The translations under genes were made by a program, and so were the position numbers. The notes under the pieces were generated by a model that was not told where the DNA came from, did not search any database, and saw only the letters and a program-made list of their open reading frames with translations. From contig NZ_CBDCEO010000013.1 of assembly GCF_965215815.1 (NCBI RefSeq), positions 248,001 through 312,000 of the forward strand: DNA of 64,000 nucleotides, written 5' to 3'. Positions 44,913 to 55,000 of this stretch are shown here, one piece after another; the first letter of the stretch is position 1; each line of letters starts with the position of its first letter. The stretch comes from Poriferisodalis sp965215815 (lineage in GTDB: Bacteria; Actinomycetota; Acidimicrobiia; Acidimicrobiales; Poriferisodalaceae).

Positions 44913-45709
44913 CCGGCGACATGGACAACCTCGACGGTGCGGCAGCCGTCGAGGTGGAGGGCGTCTCCAAGGTGTTCAACCCGGGGCGCCCCAACGAGGT
45001 CGTCGCACTCACCGACATCGACCTCCGGATCGGCTCCGGCGAGTTCGTCACGCTGATCGGCCCGTCCGGCTGCGGCAAGAGCACCCTGCTGAGGCTGATT
45101 GCTGCGCTGATCGACGTGAGCGACGGGTCGGTCAAGGTCAACGGCAAGCCGGCCGACCGTGCCCGTCTCGACCGCGACTACTCGATGGTGTTCCAGAGGG
45201 CAGGTCTGTTCGACTGGCGCAACGTGTCGCGCAATATTGAGCTGCCGCTCGAGCTGATGAGCTGGAAAGCGGCCGACCGGCGGCAGCGCTCAGCCGAAAT
45301 GCTCGAATTGGTGAAGCTGGGCGACTTTGCCAAGCACCATCCGGCGGAGCTGTCCGGCGGCATGCAGCAGCGCGTCGCCATCGCTCGGGCGATGTCGTTC
45401 GATCCGAAGCTCTTGTTGATGGACGAACCGTTCGGCGCGCTCGACGAGATGACCCGCGAGCACATGCAGAACGAGCTGCTGCGGATCTGGACCGAGACAC
45501 AGACCACTGTGATCTTCGTGACCCACTCCATCAGCGAGGCGGTTTTCCTGTCCACGAGGGTGGTGGTCATGTCGCCCCGTCCGGGGAAGATCTCCGCTGT
45601 CATCGACACCGACCTTGGGGAGCGCAGCGAGGCAACTCGCGACAACCCGGCTTACTTCGCCAACGTGACGGCAGTGCGAAACGCACTGCGAGGAGGTCAC
45701 ACCTCGTGA
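44873..45709 (+). CDS. ABC transporter ATP-binding protein (NMT1/SsuB/ThiZ-like importer)
   Basis: 278 residues: Walker A GPSGCGKST, Q-loop VFQRAGLFDW, signature LSGGMQQRVAIARA, Walker B LLMDEPFGALDE and H-loop VTHSISEAV. The N-terminus is odd: MSDGHMSDGHMSDAGDMD, made by a 15-bp DNA repeat, giving three in-frame ATGs before the domain starts. The gene overlaps both flanking permease genes. It energises uptake for the pyrimidine/hydantoin operon. Confidence 0.93.
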   Translation: MSDGHMSDGHMSDAGDMDNLDGAAAVEVEGVSKVFNPGRPNEVVALTDIDLRIGSGEFVTLIGPSGCGKSTLLRLIAALIDVSDGSVKVNGKPADRARLDRDYSMVFQRAGLFDWRNVSRNIELPLELMSWKAADRRQRSAEMLELVKLGDFAKHHPAELSGGMQQRVAIARAMSFDPKLLLMDEPFGALDEMTREHMQNELLRIWTETQTTVIFVTHSISEAVFLSTRVVVMSPRPGKISAVIDTDLGERSEATRDNPAYFANVTAVRNALRGGHTS

Positions 45710-46488
45710 CCGCGGCAAGGGCGCTGCTTCGCTCGTGGCTGCCGCCGGTGGTGGCCGCGCTGATCATGTTCGCCGGTTGGGAGGCACTCCTGGCTGTGCT
45801 GAACCCTGACGGTTTCGTGCTCCCGCCGCCCTCGCGTATCGGCAGTGCGGTGGCCGAGAACTTCGGCACCATCGCGACAGCGACCAGCATCACCGGTTTC
45901 ATCATCGTCACCGGACTCCTCGCTGGGGTCGTGGCGGGAGCGACGGCTGCCGTGCTCGTCACAGCCTTTCGCTCGGCCAACGAGACGATCACACCGCTGG
46001 CTGTCGCCGTCAACGCGGTGCCGATCATCGCGCTGGCACCCATCTTCAACGCCTGGTTCGGGATTCTGTCGCCCCGCTCCAACCAGGCCGTCGTGGTCGT
46101 ACTGGTCTTCTTTCCGGTGTTCATCAACACGACCCGGGGACTCGGGCAGCCCGAGCCCAGCCAGGTCGAGCTCATGGAGTCCTACGGCGCCGGCAAGTGG
46201 AGGATCATGCGCGAAGTGCGCATCCCGAACGCGATGCCGTACTTCTTCACTGCGCTCAAGCTCGCCACGTCGCTGGCGGTGATCGCGGCCATCGTGGCCG
46301 AGTACTTCGGCGGCCGCCAGGACGCGCTTGGCAACGTCATCACCAACTCAGCGGGGTTGACCCGCTACGACGACGCGTGGGCCGCGGTGCTGGCGGGCTC
46401 GCTGGTGGGCATTGGCCTGTACGCGCTTGCTGCGGTGCTCGAACGGCTGGTCATGCCGTGGTACTTCGCAGCGCGGAAGACGACATGA
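45706..46488 (+). CDS. ABC transporter permease, second subunit
   Basis: 260 residues with about six helices; the loop ELMESYGAGKWRIMREVRIPNAMPYFFTAL is the EAA-like coupling region. It is related to but clearly different from the upstream permease (43899-44876), so the channel is probably a heterodimer. GTG 45706 overlaps the ATPase stop (GTGA). Confidence 0.88.
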   Translation: MTAARALLRSWLPPVVAALIMFAGWEALLAVLNPDGFVLPPPSRIGSAVAENFGTIATATSITGFIIVTGLLAGVVAGATAAVLVTAFRSANETITPLAVAVNAVPIIALAPIFNAWFGILSPRSNQAVVVVLVFFPVFINTTRGLGQPEPSQVELMESYGAGKWRIMREVRIPNAMPYFFTALKLATSLAVIAAIVAEYFGGRQDALGNVITNSAGLTRYDDAWAAVLAGSLVGIGLYALAAVLERLVMPWYFAARKTT

Positions 46489-46538
46489 ACCGATTGTTGT
46501 GCGTGAGATCCCATTTGGGAACCTAATAGGGGGGAAAT

Positions 46539-47666
46539 ATGAAGGCTAAGAACATGTTGATACGGGCGCTGGCGCCGCTGCTGGCACTCGGCCTACTAAC
46601 CGCGGCCTGCACCGGCAGCGATGACGCAACCGATGAGCCCGAATTCGAGCCCATTTCCGAAGTGTCGCTGCAGCTGCAGTGGTTCACGCAGGCACAGTTC
46701 GCCGGCTACTACGCGGCTCAAGCGCTCGGCTTCTACGAAGATGTCGGGCTCGACGTGGAGATCCTCGAGGGCGGCGTTGACATCGTGCCGGCCTCGGTTC
46801 TGGACTCAGGCGCCGCCGAATTCGCGGTCTCGTGGGTGCCGAGAGGTTTGGTGCCGCGAGAAGAGGGTGCCAACATCACCAACATTGCCCAGGTGTTCCA
46901 GCGAAGCGCCACCTTGCAGGTGTCCTTCGTCGGCTCCGGTATCTCGGGGGTGAATGACCTCGAGGGCCGCACGGTGGGCAACTGGGGATTCGGCAACGAG
47001 TTCGAGCTGCTGGCGGGACTTCGCAAGAACGGGCTCGACCCGGACTCCGACGTTCAGCTGGTGCAGCAGAACTTCGACATGCTGGCTCTGATCGATGGAC
47101 AGATCGACGCGGCGCAGGCCATGATCTACAACGAGTACGCCCAAGTGCTCGAGACGGTCAACCCCGACACCGGCGAGCTCTTCCAGCCTGGGGATCTCAA
47201 CGTCATCAACTGGAATGACGTGGGCACGGCGATGCTGCAGGACGCCCTGTGGGCGGACGCCGACCGCCTCGATGACGATCCGGCCTACCGCGATGCGGCT
47301 GTCCGGTTCGTTGAGGCGTCGCTGAGAGGCTGGATCCACTGCCGGGACAACCCCGCCGAGTGCGTGCAAATCGTGCTCGACAATGTCTCGACGCTGGGCG
47401 AGTCGCACCAGACATGGCAGATGAACGAGATCAGCGCTTTGATCTGGCCATCTCCATTGGGCGCAGGCATCATGGATCCCGACCTGTGGGCGCAGACTGT
47501 CGATGTGGCGACCGGCGAGGGCATTCTGGCCTCGGCACCCACCGACGGCGCCTACCGCACCGACATCGCCACCGAGGCGGTGGCGAATCTGCGGGAGGCC
47601 GGCGTCGACGTCGTGGGTGACGGCTGGCAACGAGTCACCGTCGAACTGCTTCCCGGCGGCGAGTAA
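46539..47666 (+). CDS. NMT1/THI5-like substrate-binding lipoprotein
   Basis: 375 residues with a signal peptide and lipobox LGLLTAAC. The binding domain starts VSLQLQWFTQAQFAGYYAAQALGFYEDVGLDV (the first part, LQLQWFTQAQFAGYYAA, is diagnostic for the NMT1/ThiY family) and continues with NIAQVFQRSATLQVSF, GRTVGNWGFGNEFEL and DGQIDAAQAMIYNEYAQVL. Family members bind pyrimidine precursors, riboflavin-like or aromatic nitrogen compounds; with the two pyrimidine-catabolic hydrolases upstream, a pyrimidine or hydantoin ligand is likely. GGGGGGA precedes the ATG. No TPP-riboswitch-like structure was recognised upstream. Confidence 0.88.
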   Translation: MKAKNMLIRALAPLLALGLLTAACTGSDDATDEPEFEPISEVSLQLQWFTQAQFAGYYAAQALGFYEDVGLDVEILEGGVDIVPASVLDSGAAEFAVSWVPRGLVPREEGANITNIAQVFQRSATLQVSFVGSGISGVNDLEGRTVGNWGFGNEFELLAGLRKNGLDPDSDVQLVQQNFDMLALIDGQIDAAQAMIYNEYAQVLETVNPDTGELFQPGDLNVINWNDVGTAMLQDALWADADRLDDDPAYRDAAVRFVEASLRGWIHCRDNPAECVQIVLDNVSTLGESHQTWQMNEISALIWPSPLGAGIMDPDLWAQTVDVATGEGILASAPTDGAYRTDIATEAVANLREAGVDVVGDGWQRVTVELLPGGE

Positions 47667-47692
47667 CCACTAGCGCACTCACCAGACCGAAA

Positions 47693-47725
47693 CGGGGTGG
47701 CGGCGGTTCAGCCGTCGCCACCCCG
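47693..47725 (+). terminator. Strong hairpin at the end of the pyrimidine operon
   Basis: CGGGGTGGCG (47693-47702) pairs exactly with CGCCACCCCG (47716-47725), extended inward by four more pairs (one G-U) around a five-base loop. There is no T-run, as is common for actinobacterial terminators. It lies 27 bp after the last stop of the transport operon. Confidence 0.65.
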
Positions 47726-47834
47726 CTCGGCCATCTCAAACCGCTGCCCCGCCGAGGTCGCCAATGGCGCGGCTGCGGGCTGGCGCATCCTGCTGTGACT
47801 CGGCTAAGGCGTCGAAATCGGATGCTGTGTCCAT

Positions 47835-47870
47835 ACTCGCACTCTCGATGATATGATCGAGAGTGTGAGT
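47835..47870. promoter_or_regulatory. 36-bp palindrome spanning the start of the MNT gene
   Basis: ACTCGCACTCTCGAT and ATCGAGAGTGTGAGT are 15-base arms with one mismatch around a six-base centre (GATATG). The ATG at 47853 is in the centre and a GTG at 47865 in the right arm. This is a likely operator for the winged-helix domain of the encoded protein (autoregulation). Confidence 0.6.
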
Positions 47871-48461
47871 AGATCAGCACCGGCTCTCGTCCCACTCTTC
47901 AGGTCAGATCAGCAGCTTCGCCTCTTGGGAGTCCTCTTCACCGATACCGGAGATGAGCTCACCATCGGGGAACTCGCTGAGCGGTCGAACGTCGCGCAGC
48001 CAACGGCAAGTCGAGAAGTGGCGCGCCTCACTGAGCACGGCCTCACAATCACTCGGACAATCGGCCGCAACAAGTTCGTCCGCCCCAATTGGAGCCTGCC
48101 GTGGGCCCCGGAACTGCGATCCATTCTGATGCAGACCGTAGGCGTACTCGGACGCCTCGGCGAAGCCCTCAGCAGCATGAAGGGCGTAGACAGTGCTTTC
48201 GTGTTTGGTTCGTGGGCCGCTCGCTACGGAGGCGAGCCGGGTCCATGCCCAAGTGACGTGGACGTCGTCGTAGTCGGCGAAGCTGCATTGCGGTCAGTCC
48301 GAAAAGCATGCCGCGACCTAGAGCAAGATCTGCGAGTGGAGATCAACCCGATCGTGATCGACCGTGCCAGCTGGGACTCCAATGCGCCGGAGCCCCTCAT
48401 CGCCCAGATCAGGGAGCAGCCACTAGTGCCCATCTCGATCGAGGTCGAAAGTGGCACTTGA
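47853..48461 (+). CDS. Winged-helix plus MNT nucleotidyltransferase domain protein (MntA-type antitoxin)
   Basis: 202 residues. Residues 20-80 form a winged helix (LTIGELAERSNVAQPTASREVARLTEHGL). From about residue 110 there is a minimal nucleotidyltransferase: FVFGSWAARYGG with GS at 119-120 and PSDVDVVVVG with Asp135 and Asp137. In MNT-HEPN pairs this protein is the antitoxin that AMPylates or otherwise silences the HEPN RNase. The next gene, overlapping by 11 bases, is the HEPN gene. The start could be ATG 47853 or GTG 47865, both in the palindrome. Confidence 0.82.
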   Translation: MIESVSRSAPALVPLFRSDQQLRLLGVLFTDTGDELTIGELAERSNVAQPTASREVARLTEHGLTITRTIGRNKFVRPNWSLPWAPELRSILMQTVGVLGRLGEALSSMKGVDSAFVFGSWAARYGGEPGPCPSDVDVVVVGEAALRSVRKACRDLEQDLRVEINPIVIDRASWDSNAPEPLIAQIREQPLVPISIEVESGT

Positions 48462-48897
48462 CTGGCTGGCCGAGGCGATCGCGACGCGTGACCTGCAACG
48501 AGTGAAGCCCAACATGGGAGCGGCTGGTGAGCGCCTCAACGACGCGAGGCGACACGTTCGCTCGGCTCGAATACTCGCCGAAGACGACACAACCCTCGCC
48601 ATAGCTGCATGCCATGACGCCATCCGTAAAGCCGTGACCGCCCACTAGGCCGCCAAAGGGCTACGATTACGCAGTGGCGAAGGCGCTCACCGCATCACAC
48701 TCGACTACGCCCGACACCAGCTAGCAGACGTGGTCGACGAGAATGACCTCGACGAAGCGAACAAAATGCGACAAGATCGCGCCATGGCCGAGTACGGAGA
48801 CTTCGCTTCCAGAAAGCTCAACGCAGCGCACGTACGAGCTGCGGAGAACGTAGCTGAACGCATTGTCAACGCCGTCGCCTACGCACTCGCGTCTTGA
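48451..48897 (+). pseudogene. HEPN-domain toxin interrupted by an in-frame TAG
   Basis: From GTG 48451 the frame reads ALDWLAEAIATRDLQRVKPN and AACHDAIRKAVTAH, then TAG at 48646-48648 (codon 66), then continues in the same frame AAKGLRLRSGEGAH, YARHQLADVVDEN, AEYGDFASRKLNAAHVRAAE to TGA at 48895-48897, 149 codons in all. Helices on both sides fit a HEPN domain, and the catalytic R-x5-H (RSGEGAH) lies after the stop, so the truncated product cannot be an RNase. A single base change such as CAG to TAG would explain it. Readthrough cannot be excluded but no other case is seen. Confidence 0.72.
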
Positions 48898-49014
48898 CCA
48901 AGCCAGTCGAGGCGAAATCGGCGCTTCGGATTACAGACGGCCATGAGGGCTGTCAAAGCCTGCTCAGCACGGCGTCTCTGCATTCAGATGCGCCGCCAGC
49001 GCGCGCTCCCGGCT
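48898..49014. other. Trailer side of the CRISPR array
   Basis: About 117 bp between the broken HEPN gene and the first (oldest) repeat. No open frame with family sequence, no hairpin of note and no further degenerate repeat were seen. Confidence 0.4.
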
Positions 49015-52000
49015 GATTCAATGAAGGGCGGATCAATTGATCCGCCAGACCAACATGGCCGAGCTGGACTGCGACCCAGCACCCGAGCTTCAATGAAGGG
49101 CGGATCAATTGATCCGCCAGACCTCGATGACATCGACACAGACATCCGGGACTCGTTCCAGCTCCAATGAAGGGCGGATCAATTGATCCGCCAGACACAC
49201 CCAGCCCGCCCCGAAGCCCATCATCCACTCAACGCTTCAATGAAGGGCGGATCAATTGATCCGCCAGACGCTACGAGGTGTGCGTCGCCACCGACTTCGC
49301 CGACCCGGCTTCAATGAAGGGCGGATCAATTGATCCGCCAGACGGCGAGGTGCCGGTCGTGCTGGCGAGAGAGAGAGCGCTTCAATGAAGGGCGGCTCAA
49401 TTGATCCGCCAGACTCGACGGTTACCGCCAGACCGGCTGGGCAGCCGAAGCTTCAATGAAGGGCGGATCAATTGATCCGCCAGACTGAACTTATCGGCCA
49501 GCTCATCACGAGTCTTCACCCCGCTTCAATGAAGGGCGGATCAATTGATCCGCCAGACGAAACCCGACGTCGCATTGTGTCTCATCGTGCACCGGCTTCA
49601 ATGAAGGGCGGATCAATTGATCCGCCAGACCTGGATACGGTAGGTGCGCTCAAACTCCAAGAACTTGCTTCAATGAAGGGCGGATCAATTGATCCGCCAG
49701 ACTCAACGAAGCAGCGTCAGCGCTGGACAGCCACATCGGGCTTCAATGAAGGGCGGATCAATTGATCCGCCAGACGCGGAATGCACTGCGACCTGCCACC
49801 GGGCCATACCGGCGCTTCAATGAAGGGCGGATCAATTGATCCGCCAGACCATGCCGACAACCGGACGTCGCAGGTTGTCGAACTCGCTTCAATGAAGGGC
49901 GGATCAATTGATCCGCCAGACGACGGCCACACGGTCTACGGCGACGGCGTCGCCATGCTTCAATGAAGGGCGGATCAATTGATCCGCCAGACTTCGCCAA
50001 CGGCGAGGCAGACACCGGGTCTCTTTGGGCTTCAATGAAGGGCGGATCAATTGATCCGCCAGACTCCTGTCGCAGCGCTCAGCCATCACGCCGCCACCCG
50101 GCTTCAATGAAGGGCGGATCAATTGATCCGCCAGACACGTCGCCGGCCCCGCTGCGCCCCTGCCCGCTGTGCCGCTTCAATGAAGGGCGGATCAATTGAT
50201 CCGCCAGACCAGAGTGCCGTCGTCTCGCAGCACCCGCCACACCTCGGCGCTTCAATGAAGGGCGGATCAATTGATCCGCCAGACGCTGGTCACCGATCTG
50301 GTGGCACAGCATTTCCGCGCGCTTCAATGAAGGGCGGATCAATTGATCCGCCAGACGACCATTCCACGGTGATGACAGTCGCCCAACGCGGCTTCAATGA
50401 AGGGCGGATCAATTGATCCGCCAGACGCTCGCCTGCGGACTCGTAATGCTTGCTCTCGCCGGAGCTTCAATGAAGGGCGGATCAATTGATCCGCCAGACG
50501 AGGAGTGGGTCCAGGGCGTCCGGCTCGTCTACGGGCTTCAATGAAGGGCGGATCAATTGATCCGCCAGACGCGGGGAGCGTGCTCCGTTCGGGCGACTCG
50601 GAATGGCTTCAATGAAGGGCGGATCAATTGATCCGCCAGACTCCAGACCCTCGCCGGCAGCCTGAGTGGTGGCGAGGCTTCAATGAAGGGCGGATCAATT
50701 GATCCGCCAGACCCGGGCTCTTCCCGGTCCCGGTGTGTGTCCAGTCGAGCTTCAATGAAGGGCGGATCAATTGATCCGCCAGACGTCTCGCTCAGACCTG
50801 CCACACCGGCGTCCATCTCGGCGCTTCAATGAAGGGCGGATCAATTGATCCGCCAGACTCTCGGCCTCGCTGGTGTCGCTGAGCCTCTGCCAGTAGCTTC
50901 AATGAAGGGCGGATCAATTGATCCGCCAGACTTGCGGTACGTGTCGTTCACGTTGTAGTGACTAGCGCTTCAATGAAGGGCGGATCAATTGATCCGCCAG
51001 ACCCGGGCGACGGCAGCCGCCGCGCGGGCGGTGCCGTCGGCTTCAATGAAGGGCGGATCAATTGATCCGCCAGACGGCAGACACACTACCGGTGACCGTT
51101 ACAGCGCCGAGCTTCAATGAAGGGCGGATCAATTGATCCGCCAGACCCACGCTGATACTCAGCATCATCACAACGGTAAATGCTTCAATGAAGGGCGGAT
51201 CAATTGATCCGCCAGACGAGCCTGATACCCGACAATCACCAGTAACACACCGTCGCTTCAATGAAGGGCGGATCAATTGATCCGCCAGACGTAGCCGTCA
51301 CCGTCGAGCCTCGACGCCCGCTTCAGGCTTCAATGAAGGGCGGATCAATTGATCCGCCAGACTGGCACTGAGGTGTTCTTTCGGGTTCGGGCGTCGAAGC
51401 TTCAATGAAGGGCGGATCAATTGATCCGCCAGACTTCGCATGCGGGATCACCGCCCGTTTCATCATACAGCTTCAATGAAGGGCGGATCAATTGATCCGC
51501 CAGACTGCAGTTGCGGCGCAACCAACAAGTGCCACATTGCCGCTTCAATGAAGGGCGGATCAATTGATCCGCCAGACTCCGTTGGCGGGGGAGGCTGAGC
51601 CGTACGGATATGCGGCTTCAATGAAGGGCGGATCAATTGATCCGCCAGACGTGGACATCGACCAAGTCGATGACCTGGTGGCGGCCATCGCTTCAATGAA
51701 GGGCGGATCAATTGATCCGCCAGACAACCGCATCACCGCATCTCCGAACGTCGCTTCCCAGCTTCAATGAAGGGCGGATCAATTGATCCGCCAGACCAGT
51801 CAGCACAGCGCTGGCTGGTCGTTGCGCGTCCGCTTCAATGAAGGGCGGATCAATTGATCCGCCAGACGATCGGCGCGCCGGGTCGCGCCGGCGTCGTGCT
51901 GATGCTTCAATGAAGGGCGGATCAATTGATCCGCCAGACGCAGTCTGCGCGCCTGCTTCCCGCGCCCACACCGAGCTTCAATGAAGGGCGGATCAATTGA

Positions 52001-55000
52001 TCCGCCAGACCCAGCACGGTCTGTGCGGCATCTGTCTCGGGCTGCTGCTTCAATGAAGGGCGGATCAATTGATCCGCCAGACGGCCACGTACTTGATCAC
52101 CTCGCCGTCGTCGTTCGTGCTTCAATGAAGGGCGGATCAATTGATCCGCCAGACGCTGCGCGAATCGGGATACAGCGCGGTGTTCACATACTGCTTCAAT
52201 GAAGGGCGGATCAATTGATCCGCCAGACGGTTGCACGTTGGCTCGATTCCAGCGACGGGGCCTAGCTTCAATGAAGGGCGGATCAATTGATCCGCCAGAC
52301 CTACCTTGGCGTCATCGCCGACCCAATCCAGCTAGGCTTCAATGAAGGGCGGATCAATTGATCCGCCAGACGTCAGGGCGATCCCGACGATGCGGGAGCT
52401 GGCGCCGCTGCTTCAATGAAGGGCGGATCAATTGATCCGCCAGACCGCGGCCCTGTCGGCATGCGCGTCAATGGCCTCGACGCTTCAATGAAGGGCGGAT
52501 CAATTGATCCGCCAGACGGGGAAAGTCGGTGTTGACGCCGGTGACCAATTCCTCGCTTCAATGAAGGGCGGATCAATTGATCCGCCAGACCGGCGATGGG
52601 CCACCACTCGCTGCTGTCCGCTGAGGCTTCAATGAAGGGCGGATCAATTGATCCGCCAGACAGCCGAGCCAGGTGACGGTCCCGTCGGTGATCGCGGTGC
52701 TTCAATGAAGGGCGGATCAATTGATCCGCCAGACCGCCAGCGATGTCGAGACCGTGGCTGCCGCCGCGGTGCTTCAATGAAGGGCGGATCAATTGATCCG
52801 CCAGACCCACACCTTCAACTCTGCGCCGTCGTCGAACTCGATGCTTCAATGAAGGGCGGATCAATTGATCCGCCAGACAGCAACGCCTGCCCTGACGCCT
52901 GCTCATCGGACACGCTTCAATGAAGGGCGGATCAATTGATCCGCCAGACTCTTCATCGTCATGCCCTTGAACACGTCAATGCCGCTTCAATGAAGGGCGG
53001 ATCAATTGATCCGCCAGACAGCTAGTCTGCAAGTCAGGCAATTCCAAGCTGCGCTCGCTTCAATGAAGGGCGGATCAATTGATCCGCCAGACTGTGTGAA
53101 GGTTGGTCGCCGTTTGATGGCGGTACTACGCTTCAATGAAGGGCGGATCAATTGATCCGCCAGACGCCGTTCATGAGTCGGCTCAGAGCAGGTCGAGCCC
53201 GCTTCAATGAAGGGCGGATCAATTGATCCGCCAGACCCCCCGACGACGGCGAACTCGGGATAGGCCCCAACGCTTCAATGAAGGGCGGATCAATTGATCC
53301 GCCAGACTCCACACATCCGAGCCGCCCCCCGCACGCCCGCGGGCTTCAATGAAGGGCGGATCAATTGATCCGCCAGACGCGGGCAGCGTGGCGTGGGCGG
53401 GCCGCAGACCGCAGCTTCAATGAAGGGCGGATCAATTGATCCGCCAGACATCGGCTTGCAAGTCACCACGATCAGTGTGCAGCAGCTTCAATGAAGGGCG
53501 GATCAATTGATCCGCCAGACCTGTCTGGCTCCAAATATGCGGGCGCGGTAACCGGCCGCTTCAATGAAGGGCGGATCAATTGATCCGCCAGACCAACGGA
53601 ACCAGTAGTGTCCGCTTAGGTCACACTGCGGCTTCAATGAAGGGCGGATCAATTGATCCGCCAGACTACATCTCGGGCGTTGTCCCCAACGGGATGCGGC
53701 GGCTTCAATGAAGGGCGGATCAATTGATCCGCCAGACTCACGGATTCAAGACCAGCAAGCACGGCATCATCCTGGCTTCAATGAAGGGCGGATCAATTGA
53801 TCCGCCAGACGCACTCCTGATGCCGCACCAAAACCGTAGCACGGGTGCTTCAATGAAGGGCGGATCAATTGATCCGCCAGACGCCGTAATTGAATGCCCA
53901 GTTTGCGGCCACGCACTGGCTTCAATGAAGGGCGGATCAATTGATCCGCCAGACACCGCCGCCTTGGCCGCCGCCCCCGCCGCCAGACTCGCTTCAATGA
54001 AGGGCGGATCAATTGATCCGCCAGACGGCGTTCAGCGACTCGGTCGCGAGCGGGAACCCGGCGCTTCAATGAAGGGCGGATCAATTGATCCGCCAGACAC
54101 GACGGAGGCGGAGGTCCGTACCGACCCGATGGCCAAGCTTCAATGAAGGGCGGATCAATTGATCCGCCAGACGCAGCATCACCCGCGAAGCTGACGACGC
54201 TCTGAAGGCTTCAATGAAGGGCGGATCAATTGATCCGCCAGACTGTACCGGCAGGTCGTGCTCGACGTCGGCCGTCATCTGCTTCAATGAAGGGCGGATC
54301 AATTGATCCGCCAGACTAGTGATCTTGCAGGGCCGGTCGCAGTGGTCGCAAACGCTTCAATGAAGGGCGGATCAATTGATCCGCCAGACCCTGCCGCGTT
54401 CACCGTCAGCGTGGTGGCCGTCTCGTCGCTTCAATGAAGGGCGGATCAATTGATCCGCCAGACAAGGTGGAAAACTTCAAGACGCGCTCAAGTTAATCGC
54501 TTCAATGAAGGGCGGATCAATTGATCCGCCAGACACCATGACACTCGCCCGCCTGGCCGGCGCTCATGCCGCTTCAATGAAGGGCGGATCAATTGATCCG
54601 CCAGACCCGCATCCACCCGATCCACAGTCACCCGGCACTCGACGCTTCAATGAAGGGCGGATCAATTGATCCGCCAGACGTGGTGGCGTTGCGCGCCACC
54701 GGCATGTCGTACGAGCTTCAATGAAGGGCGGATCAATTGATCCGCCAGACCAAAGGATTCTTAGCTACACCGCGGGTTCAAGCTCCTGCTTCAATGAAGG
54801 GCGGATCAATTGATCCGCCAGACTCTGCCCGCAGGGGGGCATCACTCCACCAACTCGAGGCTTCAATGAAGGGCGGATCAATTGATCCGCCAGACGTCCC
54901 GGGATCCCATATCAGCACGTCTTCGGTCGCGGCGGCTTCAATGAAGGGCGGATCAATTGATCCGCCAGACGTTGGTCAGGACGCCGCCGGCTTCGCCGCC

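Noticed and set aside
46489..46538. A TPP or other riboswitch before the NMT1-like binding protein.
   Set aside because: Only 50 bases separate it from the preceding gene and no conserved riboswitch core could be recognised.
48451..48648. A separate 65-residue protein after the MNT gene.
   Set aside because: The frame continues with HEPN-like sequence past the TAG to 48897, so the short product is better explained as a truncated toxin.
48898..49050. Leader at the left end of the array with rightward transcription.
   Set aside because: The left repeats are the degenerate ones, the repeat has the CATTGAAGC end only on the minus strand, cas2 lies on the right, and shared spacers have their fixed end on the side expected for leftward crRNAs.
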